Source: an uncultured Selenomonadaceae bacterium (GTDB lineage Bacteria; Bacillota; Negativicutes; Selenomonadales; Selenomonadaceae). Taken from it: a DNA stretch of 5,720 nt. Where the stretch lies: positions 1 through 5,720 of the forward strand of contig CAJOPK010000178.1 of assembly GCA_905236255.1 (NCBI GenBank). Direction: 5' to 3'. A program made the translations under genes and the position numbers. Of the stretch, positions 5,209-5,720 are shown in pieces. Below the pieces are notes generated by a model. It had not been told where the DNA came from and made no database searches. It saw nothing but the letters and a program-made list of their open reading frames with translations. The stretch's first letter is position 1; every line of letters begins with the position of its first letter.

Positions 5209-5720
5209 GTGGATTTTTCACAACTTTTGACAGACATAAACGATTTTGTATGGGGACCGGTAATGCTTGCCTTATTGGTGGGTACCGGAGTATTTTTGAC
5301 GATAAGATTAAAATTTTTGCCGTGGATAAATTTGTGGTATTCCATAAAAATTATTCTTTACTCAAAGAGCGAACACAAGGGAGATCTTTCTCCGTTCCAA
5401 TCTTTGATGACGGCACTTTCCGCAACCGTCGGCACGGGTAATATCGTCGGCGTTGCGACGGCTATGGTTTTGGGCGGTCCCGGCGCGATCGTGTGGATGT
5501 GGATCAGCGCGGCGTTCGGACTTGCCACGAAATACGGCGAATCCGTTTTGGCGGTAAAATATCGCGAAACAAATTCCGTCGGTGAAATGGCGGGCGGCCC
5601 GATGTACGCAATGAAAAACGGTATCGGCGGGTCTTTGGGCAGAATCATGGCGGCACTCTTTGCATTTTTTGCGGTCTGCGCGTCTTTCGGTATCGGAAAC
5701 ATGACGCAGGCAAATTCGAT
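5209..5720 (+). CDS. AGCS-family sodium:alanine/glycine symporter, N-terminal part
   Basis: An inner-membrane transporter that imports alanine or glycine (some members other small amino acids) with sodium. About 170 residues are present and the window ends inside the gene; the family is usually around 450-480 aa. Diagnostic stretches are intact: SPFQSLMTALSATVGTGNIVG (61-81), the GGPGAIVWMW signature (89-98), FGLATKYGE (103-111) and GEMAGGPMYAMKNGIG (125-140). Hydrophobic segments are at about 14-33, 66-90, 92-107 and 148-165. The start is taken as GTG at 5209, encoding MDFSQLLTDI, the only start codon near the tandem ribosome binding sites. It has its own near-consensus promoter with a GTATAC palindrome beside the -35, so it is probably regulated by a GntR-type protein. 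The substrate cannot be fixed from sequence. Confidence 0.95.
   Translation, partial: MDFSQLLTDINDFVWGPVMLALLVGTGVFLTIRLKFLPWINLWYSIKIILYSKSEHKGDLSPFQSLMTALSATVGTGNIVGVATAMVLGGPGAIVWMWISAAFGLATKYGESVLAVKYRETNSVGEMAGGPMYAMKNGIGGSLGRIMAALFAFFAVCASFGIGNMTQANS

Noticed and set aside
5358..5702. 114-codon open frame on the minus strand
   Set aside because: It is antisense to the clearly conserved AGCS symporter sequence and has no family features.

Overview
The window looks like ordinary chromosome from a Gram-positive-lineage bacterium. AGGAGG-type ribosome binding sites are strong, GTG starts are used, base composition is moderately AT-rich, and the SerRS, RecO and FCD-GntR proteins are of Firmicute type. 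The small first protein and the carrier-protein/membrane-protein pair remind me most of Negativicutes (Selenomonas-like bacteria), but that is recall of family resemblance and not a search result. I see no mobile element, CRISPR array, rRNA or tRNA. No gene-free stretch exceeds 300 bases.

Bases 1-2851 form one rightward unit. An extended -10 promoter is followed by a small uncharacterised protein of 86 aa, a stand-alone acyl/peptidyl-type carrier protein of 78 aa, a large multi-pass membrane protein of about 489 aa resembling DUF6056/GT-C-like proteins, and recO. Gaps are 23, 2 and 40 bases, with no terminator visible inside. The carrier protein and the membrane protein are the least understood part and probably act on the cell envelope or a surface glycan. 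recO looks like a housekeeping passenger.

Bases 2877-3557 encode, leftward, an FCD-class GntR regulator that converges on recO. Its promoter has a 19-base palindrome filling the -35/-10 spacer, which suggests operator control, perhaps autoregulation. serS (seryl-tRNA synthetase) diverges from it, preceded by a short leader with no T-box signature, and ends in a clear intrinsic terminator.

After the terminator, a near-consensus promoter (TTGACA-N17-TAGAAT) drives the start of an AGCS-family sodium:alanine/glycine symporter cut off by the window end. A perfect TTGTATACAA palindrome abuts its -35, and a related box (TTGTATACTG) lies in the gntR/serS intergenic region. The simplest reading is that the FCD regulator controls the transporter and possibly its own region. 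The most useful leads here are this regulatory circuit and the carrier-protein/membrane-protein pair. I do not see a clearly new defence or mobile system.
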